Positions 18,934 through 28,256 of a DNA stretch of 64,000 nucleotides are shown one piece after another. Origin of the DNA: Anditalea andensis (lineage in GTDB: Bacteria > Bacteroidota > Bacteroidia > Cytophagales > Cyclobacteriaceae); NCBI RefSeq assembly GCF_000714815.1, contig NZ_JMIH01000004.1:124001-188000 (forward strand), read 5' to 3'. The notes under the pieces were generated by a model that was given only the letters and a program-made list of their open reading frames with translations, ran no database searches and had not been told where the DNA came from. The position numbers were made by a program, and so were the translations under genes. The stretch's first letter is position 1, and the number at the start of each line of letters is the position of its first letter.

Positions 18934-19941
18934 TTACCTCAAAAGTTTCCCTATATTTTCGCCTTTTACCAATGCTTCCACTTCGTCTACTGTCACCAGG
19001 TTAGCATCTCCAGCTATGCTGTGCTTCAAAACTGAAGCTGCCAGAGCAAAATCCAAAGCTTCTTGGGGTTCCATATAAAGCAGCCCATAAATCAGACCTG
19101 CGATATAGGCATCACCTCCTCCTACCCTGTCTACTATATGAGTCATTTCATAAGACTTGGAAAACAGCAGGTCTTTTGATGATTTTTCAGCGCTCCAAAG
19201 CACAGCAGACAAATGATTGTGCGAAGCGGATACAGCGCCCCTCTCAGTAGTGGTGATGTATTTTATATTGGGATAATCCTTCTTAGCTTGGGTACAGGCT
19301 GTATTATAATCCTCCGAACTTATAGCCATACAGTTTTCAAAATCCGCCAATCCTGCCACTATCACGTGGGTATAATTGATGAGTTCCGGCATGACATCCA
19401 GTGGCTGCTTGCCATACTGCCATAGATTTCTTCTATAATTAATGTCCCCCGAAACAGTAAGACCTTTATCATTTGCCACCTGAAGTGCCTTCAGTGTCAT
19501 CTTAGCTGCATTGTCAGACAGGGCAGGAGTTATACCTGTCCAGTGAAACCAATCTGCCCCCTCAAAGATCGCATCCCAGTTTACTGCGGAACTATCAAAA
19601 TTAGCAAATGCAGAATCAAACCTATCATAAATGATCTTCGATGACCGCTGCATAGAGCCATTTTCCAAGAAGTACAGGCCCATCCTGCCATCTGCCTGAA
19701 AAACATGGTCTATGGAAACACCCATTTGTCTAAGATACTGGCTCGCAGCTTTTCCTATATCGTTTTTTGGGAAAACGGTCACATGGGCAGTATGCTGATC
19801 CCACTGCGCCAGAGAGACAGCGACATTTGCTTCCGCTCCACCATAAACTACCTGATAACTGTCCGTTTGGAGGAACCTTTGATAACCCGGTGTACTTAAC
19901 CGCATCATAACTTCCCCCAAAGTGATTATTCTTTTGCCCAT
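18934..19941 (-). CDS. kdgK: 2-keto-3-deoxygluconate kinase (PfkB family)
   Basis: 335 residues. PfkB/ribokinase fold: GEVMMRLSTPGYQRF at the start, GGAEANVAVSLAQW, and the C-terminal signature DRVGGGDAYIAGLIYGLL, where the second Asp is the catalytic base. It phosphorylates KDG to KDPG. It leads the minus-strand operon kdgK-eda-dctP-dctQ-dctM. It is divergent from uxaA across a 98-bp gap that holds a 20-bp palindrome. Confidence 0.93.
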   Translation of the reverse strand: MGKRIITLGEVMMRLSTPGYQRFLQTDSYQVVYGGAEANVAVSLAQWDQHTAHVTVFPKNDIGKAASQYLRQMGVSIDHVFQADGRMGLYFLENGSMQRSSKIIYDRFDSAFANFDSSAVNWDAIFEGADWFHWTGITPALSDNAAKMTLKALQVANDKGLTVSGDINYRRNLWQYGKQPLDVMPELINYTHVIVAGLADFENCMAISSEDYNTACTQAKKDYPNIKYITTTERGAVSASHNHLSAVLWSAEKSSKDLLFSKSYEMTHIVDRVGGGDAYIAGLIYGLLYMEPQEALDFALAASVLKHSIAGDANLVTVDEVEALVKGENIGKLLR

Positions 19942-20002
19942 GTTGCTAAGATATATTTAAAATATTGGCTAATGTTTTTTTTTCAAAATAGTTTTGCATA
20001 AA

Positions 20003-20022
20003 TTGTGCAATCGATTGCGCAA
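20003..20022. promoter_or_regulatory. Palindromic operator between kdgK and uxaA
   Basis: TTGTGCAATCGATTGCGCAA is symmetric apart from one base pair of arms (T/G against C). It has the size and central CG of LacI-type operators. It lies 17 bp before uxaA and 61 bp before kdgK, so it could control both. The core GCAATCGATTGC differs from the sites before lacI and susC. Confidence 0.65.
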
Positions 20023-20039
20023 TATAAACAAAAAAATCA

Positions 20040-21686
20040 ATGAACCATAAGTTTTTACAAATTCATCCCAAAGATAATGTACTGGTAGCATTAACTGACC
20101 TTAAATCTGGAGAAACTATAGAATTTAGTGGTAAATCCATAGTTCTTCGGGATAATATTCCTGCAAAACATAAATTTGCAATTGCCGATCTAGCAAAGGG
20201 TGAACTCATTTACATGTATGGTTCTATAGTGGGAAAAGCTATGTCTCCTATCAGCATGGGTGGCGTACTCACAGTATCTAATACAGCGCATGAGGCAAAC
20301 AGCTTTGGTCAAAAAACAGGTGAATATCAGTGGTCGCCGCCGGATATTACCCGATTTGAAAACCGTACTTTTATGGGTTTCCACCGCCCTGATGGTCAGG
20401 TGGGCACAGGAAATTACTGGTTAGTCATACCTTTGGTTTTTTGTGAAAACAGAAATGTGGCCACCATTAAAGATGCCTTTATGGAAGAGTTGGGGTTTGG
20501 AAAACAGAACCCTTACAAATCACTTGTGCAACAGATGGCTAATTTGTACAAACAGGGGCAAAAGGACGATATAGAAAACCTAAGCATAGAGAAAGCGATA
20601 CCAAAAGAAGACAATCGGTTATTTAAAAACATAGACGGAATAAAATTCCTAACCCACGAAGGTGGATGCGGAGGTATTCGCAAAGATTCCGAATCTCTCT
20701 GTGGCCTCTTGGCTGGCTATATCAATAATCCTAATGTGGCTGGCGCTACCGTACTAAGTCTGGGCTGTCAGAATGCACAACCTTCCATCCTTGAGGGAAA
20801 ACTGCAAACTATCAACCCAAACCTTCAAAAACCCGTCATCATCCTGGAACAACAAAAAGAGGGTACGGAAGAAAACCTGCTTTCCCAAGCCATTAAGAAA
20901 ACCTTCCTGGCTATGGCAGAAGCAGATAAATATGAAAGGGCCCCTGCCCCTCTCAGTAAAATAACTTTAGGCCTTGAATGTGGGGGATCCGATGGATTTT
21001 CTGGCATATCGGCTAACCCAGCGGTCGGACACGCCTCTGATATCATAGTAGCCCTTAAAGGTAAAACCATTCTTTCTGAATTTCCCGAGCTCTGCGGTGT
21101 GGAGCAGGAACTGATCAACAGATGCACGAATACCGGGATTGCTGAAAAATTCAGCCACCTGATGACCGCATATGCTGCCTCAGCTGTGGCAGTAGGATCA
21201 GGATTTGACATGAATCCCTCACCAGGAAATATTAAAGATGGGCTTATCACAGATGCGATGAAATCATCCGGTGCAGCCAAAAAAGGTGGCACCTCACCCG
21301 TAGTGGATGTACTGGACTATACCGAATACGCAACTAAACCTGGGCTGAATCTTCTTTGTACTCCTGGAAATGATGTGGAAAGCACCACGGCCATGGCGGG
21401 TTCCGGGGCCAATATCATCCTATTTACCACTGGACTGGGCACGCCTACCGGCAATCCCATTACCCCGGTAATAAAGGTATCCTCAAACACCAAACTGGCC
21501 GTAAGAATGCCTGACATCATAGATTTTAATACCGGAGGAGTAATAGAAGGTACGAAAACCATAAAAGAGATGGGCGAGGAAATGCTCGAACTCATCATCA
21601 AAGTAGCCAGCGGAGAAGTGAAATCCAAAGCCATGGAACTGGGACAGGATGACTTTATTCCTTGGAAAAGAGGGGTTTCACTTTAA
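20040..21686 (+). CDS. uxaA: Altronate dehydratase
   Basis: 548 residues covering the N-terminal SAF-like domain (about 1-90, FLQIHPKDNVLVALTDLKSG) and the large UxaA C-terminal domain (about 100-548). Characteristic are RPDGQVGTGNYWLVIPLVFC, THEGGCGGIRKD, LGLECGGSDGFSGISANPA, GTSPVVDVLDY and LLCTPGNDVESTTAMAGSGA. Cys residues near GGCGG and the GLECGG stretch fit its iron dependence. It makes KDG from D-altronate, the galacturonate branch, so the locus appears to deal with pectin-derived as well as xylan-derived uronates. Confidence 0.97.
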   Translation: MNHKFLQIHPKDNVLVALTDLKSGETIEFSGKSIVLRDNIPAKHKFAIADLAKGELIYMYGSIVGKAMSPISMGGVLTVSNTAHEANSFGQKTGEYQWSPPDITRFENRTFMGFHRPDGQVGTGNYWLVIPLVFCENRNVATIKDAFMEELGFGKQNPYKSLVQQMANLYKQGQKDDIENLSIEKAIPKEDNRLFKNIDGIKFLTHEGGCGGIRKDSESLCGLLAGYINNPNVAGATVLSLGCQNAQPSILEGKLQTINPNLQKPVIILEQQKEGTEENLLSQAIKKTFLAMAEADKYERAPAPLSKITLGLECGGSDGFSGISANPAVGHASDIIVALKGKTILSEFPELCGVEQELINRCTNTGIAEKFSHLMTAYAASAVAVGSGFDMNPSPGNIKDGLITDAMKSSGAAKKGGTSPVVDVLDYTEYATKPGLNLLCTPGNDVESTTAMAGSGANIILFTTGLGTPTGNPITPVIKVSSNTKLAVRMPDIIDFNTGGVIEGTKTIKEMGEEMLELIIKVASGEVKSKAMELGQDDFIPWKRGVSL

Positions 21687-21711
21687 TTATTTACTGATAG
21701 GTATTGGTAAC

Positions 21712-21738
21712 AAAAAGAGGCCTAAAAACCTCTTTTTT
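21712..21738 (+). terminator. Rho-independent terminator after uxaA
   Basis: AAAAAGAGG / CCTCTTTTT stem, 8-nt loop, running into a T tract; 26 bp after the stop. Confidence 0.9.
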
Positions 21739-22350
21739 ATTTTTTTGTTATGAATGATTAATTGTTGATTTCAGATTTTTGATTTAGAAATAAATTCCAG
21801 GTTTATGAATTTGATAATCAAATTAATATCTAATACAACTGGAAGGTGATATGGGAAACGCATGAGCCCATCATTCCTACTAGAATTTATTATTACAATT
21901 TATTTAATCTTATCCTTTTTTAGGGCTTAAAAACTGATCCAACTCATATTTATTTTACCAATGATTATTTGCTAATACTGCTATTTTAAAGCAGGCTCAT
22001 CCCACAGAGCTTCTTCCTGATTAATTACTGCAAAGCTTACAGATTTACTCAATATCGTTTAAATCTCTGTTCATAGGATTTGCTCATCATTCCTGTAAAG
22101 TACAAACCGGCAATTTCATGAATTTTATCTTCCAGAATTAGATCTAATCTTCAATTATCTTATCGGTTTATCCATCGTCATATAATAATCTATTAAAGTT
22201 AAAATCATTCTTATAAGCATAGAAAAATAATTTTACCACATATAGAATTGTTTAAATTAAAGTTATAATTTTCCACCAGAATTTTGATGGGTCAAAATCA
22301 GTCAACTCACCTTATTCTTTCATTAGATTCAAATTATCAAAAAAAATACA
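21739..22350. other. Intergenic region, nothing recognised
   Basis: About 610 bp, AT-rich, no credible frame on either strand. It presumably holds the promoter of the following secreted protein. Confidence 0.6.
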
Positions 22351-22938
22351 ATGAAATATATTTTCACTCTTACATTTTTGACCTTGGTATCTATTGGTCA
22401 GGCGCAGAATATTGTAGATTGGGATGGGAAATACCTTCTTCAATTATCCGATTTTCAATCTCCTAACAGTAAAATTGGTGAAGGAAATTTTTATAGTTTA
22501 AATGCTGCATCTACCATTGATTTTTCCTTTTATATGAGCAATGCTGAATTCATACTTTCTAAAAATTTTAACGATAAGGTAAGTAATAGTTTTAATAGAG
22601 ACGGTGCTTATATTATAGCACCAGACAGTGCTACTGCTATGCAGTTGTTGGCATTTGCTCAATATGACTTTGACCTTAAAGAGCTATATGCTAGAAAATT
22701 TAGAAAAAGGATGTTTGATGAGAAAAAAGCATTTTCGGATATCAATTACTCCCGTCCTATATATGAATCCGTTCAAAAAGAATATGCATCCCGACATGCT
22801 TTGGCAGGAAGCCAAACTGATATAGGTATTCAGGAAGATAAATTGAAGATATTACATAGAGATGTATTAGAAGAGATAAAAGAGCTTTATGATTTTTGCA
22901 AAACATGTAAACCAGCCAAAAAGACTAAAAAGAAGTAA
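22351..22938 (+). CDS. Secreted protein of unknown function
   Basis: 195 residues. A clear signal peptide (MKYIFTLTFLTLVSIGQAQ) predicts export. I do not recognise the family. The mature part is mixed, with Tyr/Asp-rich segments (NIVDWDGKYLLQLSDFQSP, FYSLNAASTIDFSFYMSN). It ends in a charged helix with CKTC and a Lys-rich tail (KPAKKTKKK). It stands alone between a terminator upstream and a convergent operon. Confidence 0.75.
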   Translation: MKYIFTLTFLTLVSIGQAQNIVDWDGKYLLQLSDFQSPNSKIGEGNFYSLNAASTIDFSFYMSNAEFILSKNFNDKVSNSFNRDGAYIIAPDSATAMQLLAFAQYDFDLKELYARKFRKRMFDEKKAFSDINYSRPIYESVQKEYASRHALAGSQTDIGIQEDKLKILHRDVLEEIKELYDFCKTCKPAKKTKKK

Positions 22939-23025
22939 ACCTCATTCTTAAAACTAACTACAGATTCGGTACAAATTATAGAATTGGATGATCTTGGTTT
23001 TTATTTTAAAACATATATTTCTTAG

Positions 23026-24066
23026 TTAAGGGATCGGATATATTCCTAAATTATAAAACCTCCCACTCTTCGAAGATTCATAAATCCCCCTGATTAACTC
23101 CAAAGATTTCCTGGCCTTTTCCCCTGTCACTTCCGGATCTCTTTCCTCCCAGATGGCGTCCACAAAATCCCGGTACTGGGCCAGGTGCAGACTATGGCCT
23201 ATGGCCATGGGATCAGAGGTTCCCTTATCTTCTACCCCTCCTGATACAGATCTATTTTCCTCACCTTTTATATTCCAAGCAATAATTTTTCCGGCAGATA
23301 GGATCACACTCCCTTTGCTTCCATAGATTTCCAACCGTTCCGGATAACCTGGATAAAGGGATGTACCGGCGGTGATATTGCCTAAAGCTCCATTTTTAAA
23401 ATTTACTACTGCTGCTCCCAGGTCTTCCCCTTCTATGGGATAAAGTGCTGTCTTCACTTGGCCAAACACTGATCCGACTTCCCCCATGATATCCAATAAA
23501 AGGTCGATAGTATGGATGCCCTGATTGATCAATGCCCCGCCTCCATCTCCCTGGAGAGAACCCTTCCAAGCACTGCTACTGTAATAGCTTTCTTCCCTGA
23601 ACCAGTTGATATATGCATTGCCCATCAAAAGTTTCCCCAACTTACCTTCATCTACAGCCTGCTTTAGCTTAATGTAACCCTCACTGAACCTATTTTGATA
23701 TACCACGCCCAGCTTTACACCTATTTCCCGGCAGGCTTTGATGATCTGATCGGCACGTTCCAGATTTATTTCTATTGGTTTTTCGATAAAAATATGTTTG
23801 CCTTTTTTGGCTGCTTCGATAGCAGGTTCAAGATGATAACCACTGCCGGTGCAGATGCAGACTACATCCATGCCCGGATGCAGTAAAAAGGCCGTAAGAT
23901 CAGCATATGCCTTGACCCTATATTTTTCTTGAGCTACACCGGCTCGTTTTTCTGATGAACTGCACAAAGCCACCAGCTCAGCGCCTTCCAGTTCGTCTAT
24001 GGCGGCGGCATGCTTGGATGTGATAGCTCCTGTTCCTATGATCCCAAATCCTATCTTTCTTCTCAT
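23026..24066 (-). CDS. Gfo/Idh/MocA-family NAD(P)-dependent oxidoreductase, cytoplasmic
   Basis: 346 residues. Rossmann start GFGIIGTGAITSKHAAAIDE, then DVVCICTGSGYHLEPAIEAAKKG and the family motif EKPIEI containing the catalytic-site Lys. The C-terminal half is the alpha/beta substrate domain (GGALINQGIHTIDLLLDIMG). No signal peptide. It forms a two-gene operon with the LDH2-type reductase upstream (21 bp). The sugar or sugar acid acted on cannot be told from sequence. Confidence 0.92.
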   Translation of the reverse strand: MRRKIGFGIIGTGAITSKHAAAIDELEGAELVALCSSSEKRAGVAQEKYRVKAYADLTAFLLHPGMDVVCICTGSGYHLEPAIEAAKKGKHIFIEKPIEINLERADQIIKACREIGVKLGVVYQNRFSEGYIKLKQAVDEGKLGKLLMGNAYINWFREESYYSSSAWKGSLQGDGGGALINQGIHTIDLLLDIMGEVGSVFGQVKTALYPIEGEDLGAAVVNFKNGALGNITAGTSLYPGYPERLEIYGSKGSVILSAGKIIAWNIKGEENRSVSGGVEDKGTSDPMAIGHSLHLAQYRDFVDAIWEERDPEVTGEKARKSLELIRGIYESSKSGRFYNLGIYPIP

Positions 24067-24087
24067 ATCATTCTCTATATAAAAAAT

Positions 24088-25101
24088 TTAAGTAAGTTCA
24101 TTTTGGATTTTATTCCATATCTCCTTATTTACCGGCACCCCTTTTTGTAGGTTTTCCTCTCTTATCTTCAGGATGTTTTCTCCCGGATACCGGACTTCTT
24201 TTCCGGGAAAAACTTTCGACGACACCAAATCTTCGATGATCTTATCAAGTATTTCCTCACTAGCCTCCCCTATTCCTAGCTTTTCCGGATTAAAGCAGAG
24301 AAATATTTGGGAAACTCCGTACTCTTCTCCGATTTCACCTATCTGCGCTGTGGATCTGCCTCCAGACAGATAGGCACTGAGCATATCCAAAACAAGAGAA
24401 AGACCTGCTCCTTTCCATAGTCCGGCAGGAAGGGCCATTTCGTTTTCTATGATTTCATTAGGTGAATTGGTCAACTTACCCTTACTATCAAATCCTGCTT
24501 CAAAAGGCAAATCTTTCCCCTCTCTTAAATAGCTGCTCATCCTGCCATAGGAAAACTGAGACATGGCCATATCTATCACTATTGGACCTTTGGATCGGGG
24601 TATGGCCACTACCAGTGGGTTATTCCCGAGCTTTGGCTCACTGCCTCCCCAGGCAGGCATATTGGGTTTTGTGTTGGTAAAACAAATCCCAATGCATCCC
24701 TCCTCTACTGCTTGCCAGCCATAGTTGCCGGCCCTCATCCAATGGTTGGTGTTCTGCAGCGCTACCATACCCACTCCGTGGGCTTTGGCTAGCGTTATCG
24801 CCCTATCCATACATTTATGTGCATTGAGATTGCCCGGTCCAAGCTTCCCGTCCCACCTTTCAAAAAAGCCAAATGAATCCATACATTCAGCTTCTGCGGT
24901 AGGATCTACAAATTCTTTCCTGATCATTTCCAGAAATACCGGAAACCTATTGGCACCATGGGAAGCTACCCCATCCAAACTGGCCTTTGCAAAAAGTTCT
25001 GCACAAAGACTTGCCCTTGATTTGCTGAATTTGTAGTGGAGAATCAAGATACTTTCGAAAGTTCCCTGTAGCTGGGGATATGGAATGAGTATATTGGCCA
25101 T
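24088..25101 (-). CDS. LDH2/MDH2-type dehydrogenase (diketogulonate reductase or malate/lactate-type)
   Basis: 337 residues from the ATG at 25101. The frame remains open to 25260, but the extra 53 residues are low-complexity and unlike the family, so I start at MANILIPYPQLQGTF. Signatures: ASLDGVASHGANRFPVFLEM, GVGMVALQNTNHWMRAGNYGWQAVE, GICFTNTKPNMPAWGG, NNPLVVAIPR and PAGLWKGAGLSLVLDML. The family uses NAD(P)H to reduce 2-keto acids; members close to YiaK act on 2,3-diketo-L-gulonate. With the neighbouring Gfo/Idh/MocA enzyme it may handle a sugar acid. Confidence 0.9.
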   Translation of the reverse strand: MANILIPYPQLQGTFESILILHYKFSKSRASLCAELFAKASLDGVASHGANRFPVFLEMIRKEFVDPTAEAECMDSFGFFERWDGKLGPGNLNAHKCMDRAITLAKAHGVGMVALQNTNHWMRAGNYGWQAVEEGCIGICFTNTKPNMPAWGGSEPKLGNNPLVVAIPRSKGPIVIDMAMSQFSYGRMSSYLREGKDLPFEAGFDSKGKLTNSPNEIIENEMALPAGLWKGAGLSLVLDMLSAYLSGGRSTAQIGEIGEEYGVSQIFLCFNPEKLGIGEASEEILDKIIEDLVSSKVFPGKEVRYPGENILKIREENLQKGVPVNKEIWNKIQNELT

Positions 25102-25406
25102 AGGTATAAAAAGATGTATGGTACAAGATACAGGATAAAGTAAGAAGTTGGAAGGAGGAAGTAGAAAATGTGGCGGATTTGGGATGAGGGAGACCGGATG
25201 TTGCGAGGTAGAGGTAGATCTTAAATTTACCATATTGAAGATAGAAAACCTATGCCCCAAGAAAGTCAGCAGGCATCTGTGCAGTAGTGACGAAATATTT
25301 ATGATTGTCTTTTAAATTTGCAACCTTAAAAAAGTGCAGTTATAAGGGTTATGGAATGGAGATTTATATTATACCATAATTTTATATCAGGCATTAAAAG
25401 TGATAG

Positions 25407-26318
25407 ATGATCATAAAATATATTTTCTGTTGTATGAGAGGTTTAGTATTTATATTCATAACCATATTTGGTTTACATATTCCCACAGCGAGTTTCGGAT
25501 CCCTGAGTTCATCGGATACTATAGCTGTACCTGAAGGGTATGTGTTAGTTTGGAATGATGAGTTTAATGTAGACGGCAGACCGGATTCTACGAACTGGTC
25601 TTATGAAACAGGATTTGTCCGCAATCATGAGCTGCAGTATTATCGGCCTGAAAATGCCGCTATTGAAGAAGGTAAACTCATCATCTACGGCAAAAGAGAG
25701 AAAGTAAAAAATGATGCCTATGATACATTATCGAAAGACTGGAGAGAGGTGGATGAGTGGGCTGGTTATACCTCTGCCAGTTTAATTACACATGGTAAGA
25801 AAGCGTTTACCTATGGCATCTTTGAGATCAGGGCAAAAATCCCTACCGCATTGGGGATGTGGCCTGTGATATGGACGATGGGAGAAAACAGGGATTGGCC
25901 AGCCAATGGTGAGGTCGATATCATGGAGTATTATCGGTGGAGAGGTTTGCCTACTATCTTAGCCAATGTAGCATGGGAAGGACCAAAAAACAAGGTACAA
26001 TGGGCAGATAGAAAAATACCTTTGAGCCATTTTTTATCCAAAGACGCAGATTGGACCGATAATTTTCACATTTGGAAAATGGAATGGACACCTGAATTGA
26101 TCCGTTTGTACCTGGATGATGAATTGCTCAACGAATTAGCGCTTAAAGAGACCATCAATCCAGACGGTTATAACCCATTTCACCATCCACATTACATTTT
26201 AATTAACCTTGCCATGGGGGTTCAGGGTGGCGATCCTTCTCATTCTGATTTCCCCCAATTATTTGAAATAGATTATGTTAGGGTTTTTCAGAAAGTGGGG
26301 GAAATAGATAATAAATAA
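25407..26318 (+). CDS. GH16 beta-glucanase-like glycoside hydrolase, secreted
   Basis: 303 residues with a hydrophobic leader (LVFIFITIFGLHIPTASFGS). GH16 core: LVWNDEFNVDGRPD, ELQYYRPENA, ITHGKKAFTYGIFEIRAKIP, MWPVIWTMGENRDWPANG and the catalytic motif E-V-D-I-M-E with nucleophile Glu169, Asp171 and acid/base Glu174. Such enzymes cut beta-1,3 or mixed beta-glucans; laminarinase-like is most likely, but the exact specificity is inference. It stands divergently from the LDH2-type gene. Confidence 0.94.
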   Translation: MIIKYIFCCMRGLVFIFITIFGLHIPTASFGSLSSSDTIAVPEGYVLVWNDEFNVDGRPDSTNWSYETGFVRNHELQYYRPENAAIEEGKLIIYGKREKVKNDAYDTLSKDWREVDEWAGYTSASLITHGKKAFTYGIFEIRAKIPTALGMWPVIWTMGENRDWPANGEVDIMEYYRWRGLPTILANVAWEGPKNKVQWADRKIPLSHFLSKDADWTDNFHIWKMEWTPELIRLYLDDELLNELALKETINPDGYNPFHHPHYILINLAMGVQGGDPSHSDFPQLFEIDYVRVFQKVGEIDNK

Positions 26319-26408
26319 ACAACGGGGCCACAGTTTAATATTTGAAACCCCGGTATCAGAAACCTACATCAATCGCCAACCAAAAAGGATGCTACATGTT
26401 AATAAGGT

Positions 26409-27047
26409 ATGAAAAGGTACATGGCTATCATATCCTTTATTGGGCTAAATATGGTTTTTATAAGTGGTAGGGCTCAAGAGCGAACTTTAGCCGAACGACA
26501 TACTGTCTATGTCAGCAGCATAAGCTGGCATACCGGTGTGGTCATTCCTGCCTATGCCTTACCGGACAGCCTTTGGGGGCCACAAGCTTCTTTTGCTGAT
26601 ACTACTTACCTGGAGATCGGCTGGGGTGATGCTGATTTTTTTCCAAATGACAGGTTTAATGTCTGGTATGCCCTTAAAGCTATATTTTTCCCCACCGCAT
26701 CGGTATTGCATGTCAATCCTATCTTTCAGCCTATAGCATCCTATTATCATGATACAGATGTAGTAAGAATAAGTATGAATGATGATCAATTAAAGGGCTT
26801 GAGCCAATTTTTAATTCAGGAATTTAAAAGGGATAATCAAGGAAGGGCGATACCTGAAGCAGAAGGATTTTATCCCGAAAGCCAATTTTATAAAAGCAGT
26901 TCCTACTACTATTTCCCGAACAATTCCAATGTTTGGGCTGCCAGGGCAATACGACATGCAGGGTTCTCCCTACGGCCCCTATGGTACCAGACTACAGGGT
27001 GGGTATTAAATAAAATGGAAGATTTTGGACAACTGATGGAGCAGTAA
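26409..27047 (+). CDS. DUF2459-like (TIGR02117-type) exported protein
   Basis: 212 residues with a leader (MKRYMAIISFIGLNMVFIS). The conserved start VYVSSISWHTGVVIPAYAL, YLEIGWGDADFFPN and the end segment NNSNVWAARAIRHAGFSL match the family of unknown function formerly tagged as urease-associated. The His in SWHTG, the Asp in GWGDADFF and an Asn-Cys-like position (here NSNVW) recall a permuted papain-like fold, but no activity is proven. It follows the GH16 gene by 90 bp and may be co-transcribed. Confidence 0.82.
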   Translation: MKRYMAIISFIGLNMVFISGRAQERTLAERHTVYVSSISWHTGVVIPAYALPDSLWGPQASFADTTYLEIGWGDADFFPNDRFNVWYALKAIFFPTASVLHVNPIFQPIASYYHDTDVVRISMNDDQLKGLSQFLIQEFKRDNQGRAIPEAEGFYPESQFYKSSSYYYFPNNSNVWAARAIRHAGFSLRPLWYQTTGWVLNKMEDFGQLMEQ

Positions 27048-27053
27048 CGGGGT

Positions 27054-28256
27054 TTACAAACTATACTTTTCCTGCCAGTTCTCTATACTATTATCCTGCA
27101 GCGATTTATTGGCTAAAGCTACAGCAATAGCCGTCCTTCCACCGTTATAAACATTCGAATGAGGCAAACTATTTTCCTGAAGGCACCTATAAAAATCCTC
27201 CATGGCATAAATGGATCCATCTTTGGTTTTCTGATCCAGTATTTTTATTCCACCGCTATCATTGGCCCAAACCAGTTTAGTAGCACCTGAGACACCGTCT
27301 ATTTGTTGCAATTCCGTACGGATCTCTTCCTCGGGATAAAAAATCCCTTCATCCATCAGCAAAGAAACCATTCCTTTAGTCCCTTTAATTTTGAAGTGGT
27401 ATCCTTCATGCTTATTGGAACAGGTCGCACCAAAACTGCCAATCATACCTTGGTCGGCATATCGTAGACTTACTTGTATATTGTCATAAGTTTCCCTGCC
27501 ATCATTAAAGTGATCTATACCCCCTGTCCCGTATACTGAACTAGGTACACAGTCAAATGCCCAATGTATAAAATCCATCTGGTGGCTTAGCAGTTCAGCT
27601 GCCAGTCCACCAGAATATTCTCTGTACATCCTCCAGTTGATCATTCGCTCCAGTTCAGGAGCATGTACAGCCCTTCGCCAGTTATGGTTACGGTCCCATC
27701 GAGCATCTACCTGTGTCACTTTGCCAAGATACCCACTGTTGATCATTTCTTTTACCTTAAAGTAAAGCGGCGAATATCTATACTGATGGCCTACCTGAAT
27801 TACCTGCTTAGGATGCTTCTTAGCTATTCCAGCCAGCTGCATGGCCTGATCCGCGGTAAAAGTCATGGTCTTTTCTATGTACAGATGCTTCCCGGCTTCT
27901 ATGGTAGCTTTGCCCTGTTCAAAATGTCCATTTAAAGGAGTAGCAACCACTACAATATCCAAATCTTTCTCCTCTAGCATTTTATGGTAATCGCTAAAGT
28001 ATTTGATCTTTTTACCGGCCCATTTTTTTTTGGCTTTATCCAGCCTAAAATCCAGTACATCACAGACGGAGGAGACCTCAAATTTTCCCGGTAACTGGTT
28101 GAGAATATTATGTAACCCAGATCCCCTGTCACCATACCCTAAAATACCCACCTTATATATCCGGTCGCCAAATAAGGAACCAAATCCTGTTATCGGTAAG
28201 GATAAGGCCGTTCCTGCCAATGCACTTCCTGTTTTAATAAAATCTCTTCTTTTCAA
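27054..28256 (-). CDS. Tat-exported Gfo/Idh/MocA-family oxidoreductase (1)
   Basis: 400 residues. The N-terminus has a twin-arginine signal (KRRDFIKTGSALAGTALSLP), so it is folded with NAD(P) in the cytoplasm and exported to the periplasm. Rossmann core KVGILGYGDRGSGLHNIL, family motif EKTMTFTADQAM (Thr in the place where most members have Pro) and VGHQYRYSPLYFKVKEMI. Related exported enzymes act in 3-keto-glycoside pathways or as glycosidases. It converges with the DUF2459-like gene only 6 bp away. Confidence 0.9.
   Translation of the reverse strand: MKRRDFIKTGSALAGTALSLPITGFGSLFGDRIYKVGILGYGDRGSGLHNILNQLPGKFEVSSVCDVLDFRLDKAKKKWAGKKIKYFSDYHKMLEEKDLDIVVVATPLNGHFEQGKATIEAGKHLYIEKTMTFTADQAMQLAGIAKKHPKQVIQVGHQYRYSPLYFKVKEMINSGYLGKVTQVDARWDRNHNWRRAVHAPELERMINWRMYREYSGGLAAELLSHQMDFIHWAFDCVPSSVYGTGGIDHFNDGRETYDNIQVSLRYADQGMIGSFGATCSNKHEGYHFKIKGTKGMVSLLMDEGIFYPEEEIRTELQQIDGVSGATKLVWANDSGGIKILDQKTKDGSIYAMEDFYRCLQENSLPHSNVYNGGRTAIAVALANKSLQDNSIENWQEKYSL

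Noticed and set aside
20825-21292. 155-codon minus-strand frame
   Set aside because: It lies antisense inside uxaA, whose own frame is fully explained by conserved motifs.
25102-25260. 53-residue N-terminal extension of the LDH2-type dehydrogenase
   Set aside because: Repetitive Pro/Ser/Leu-rich sequence unlike the family; ATG at 25101 gives the normal start.
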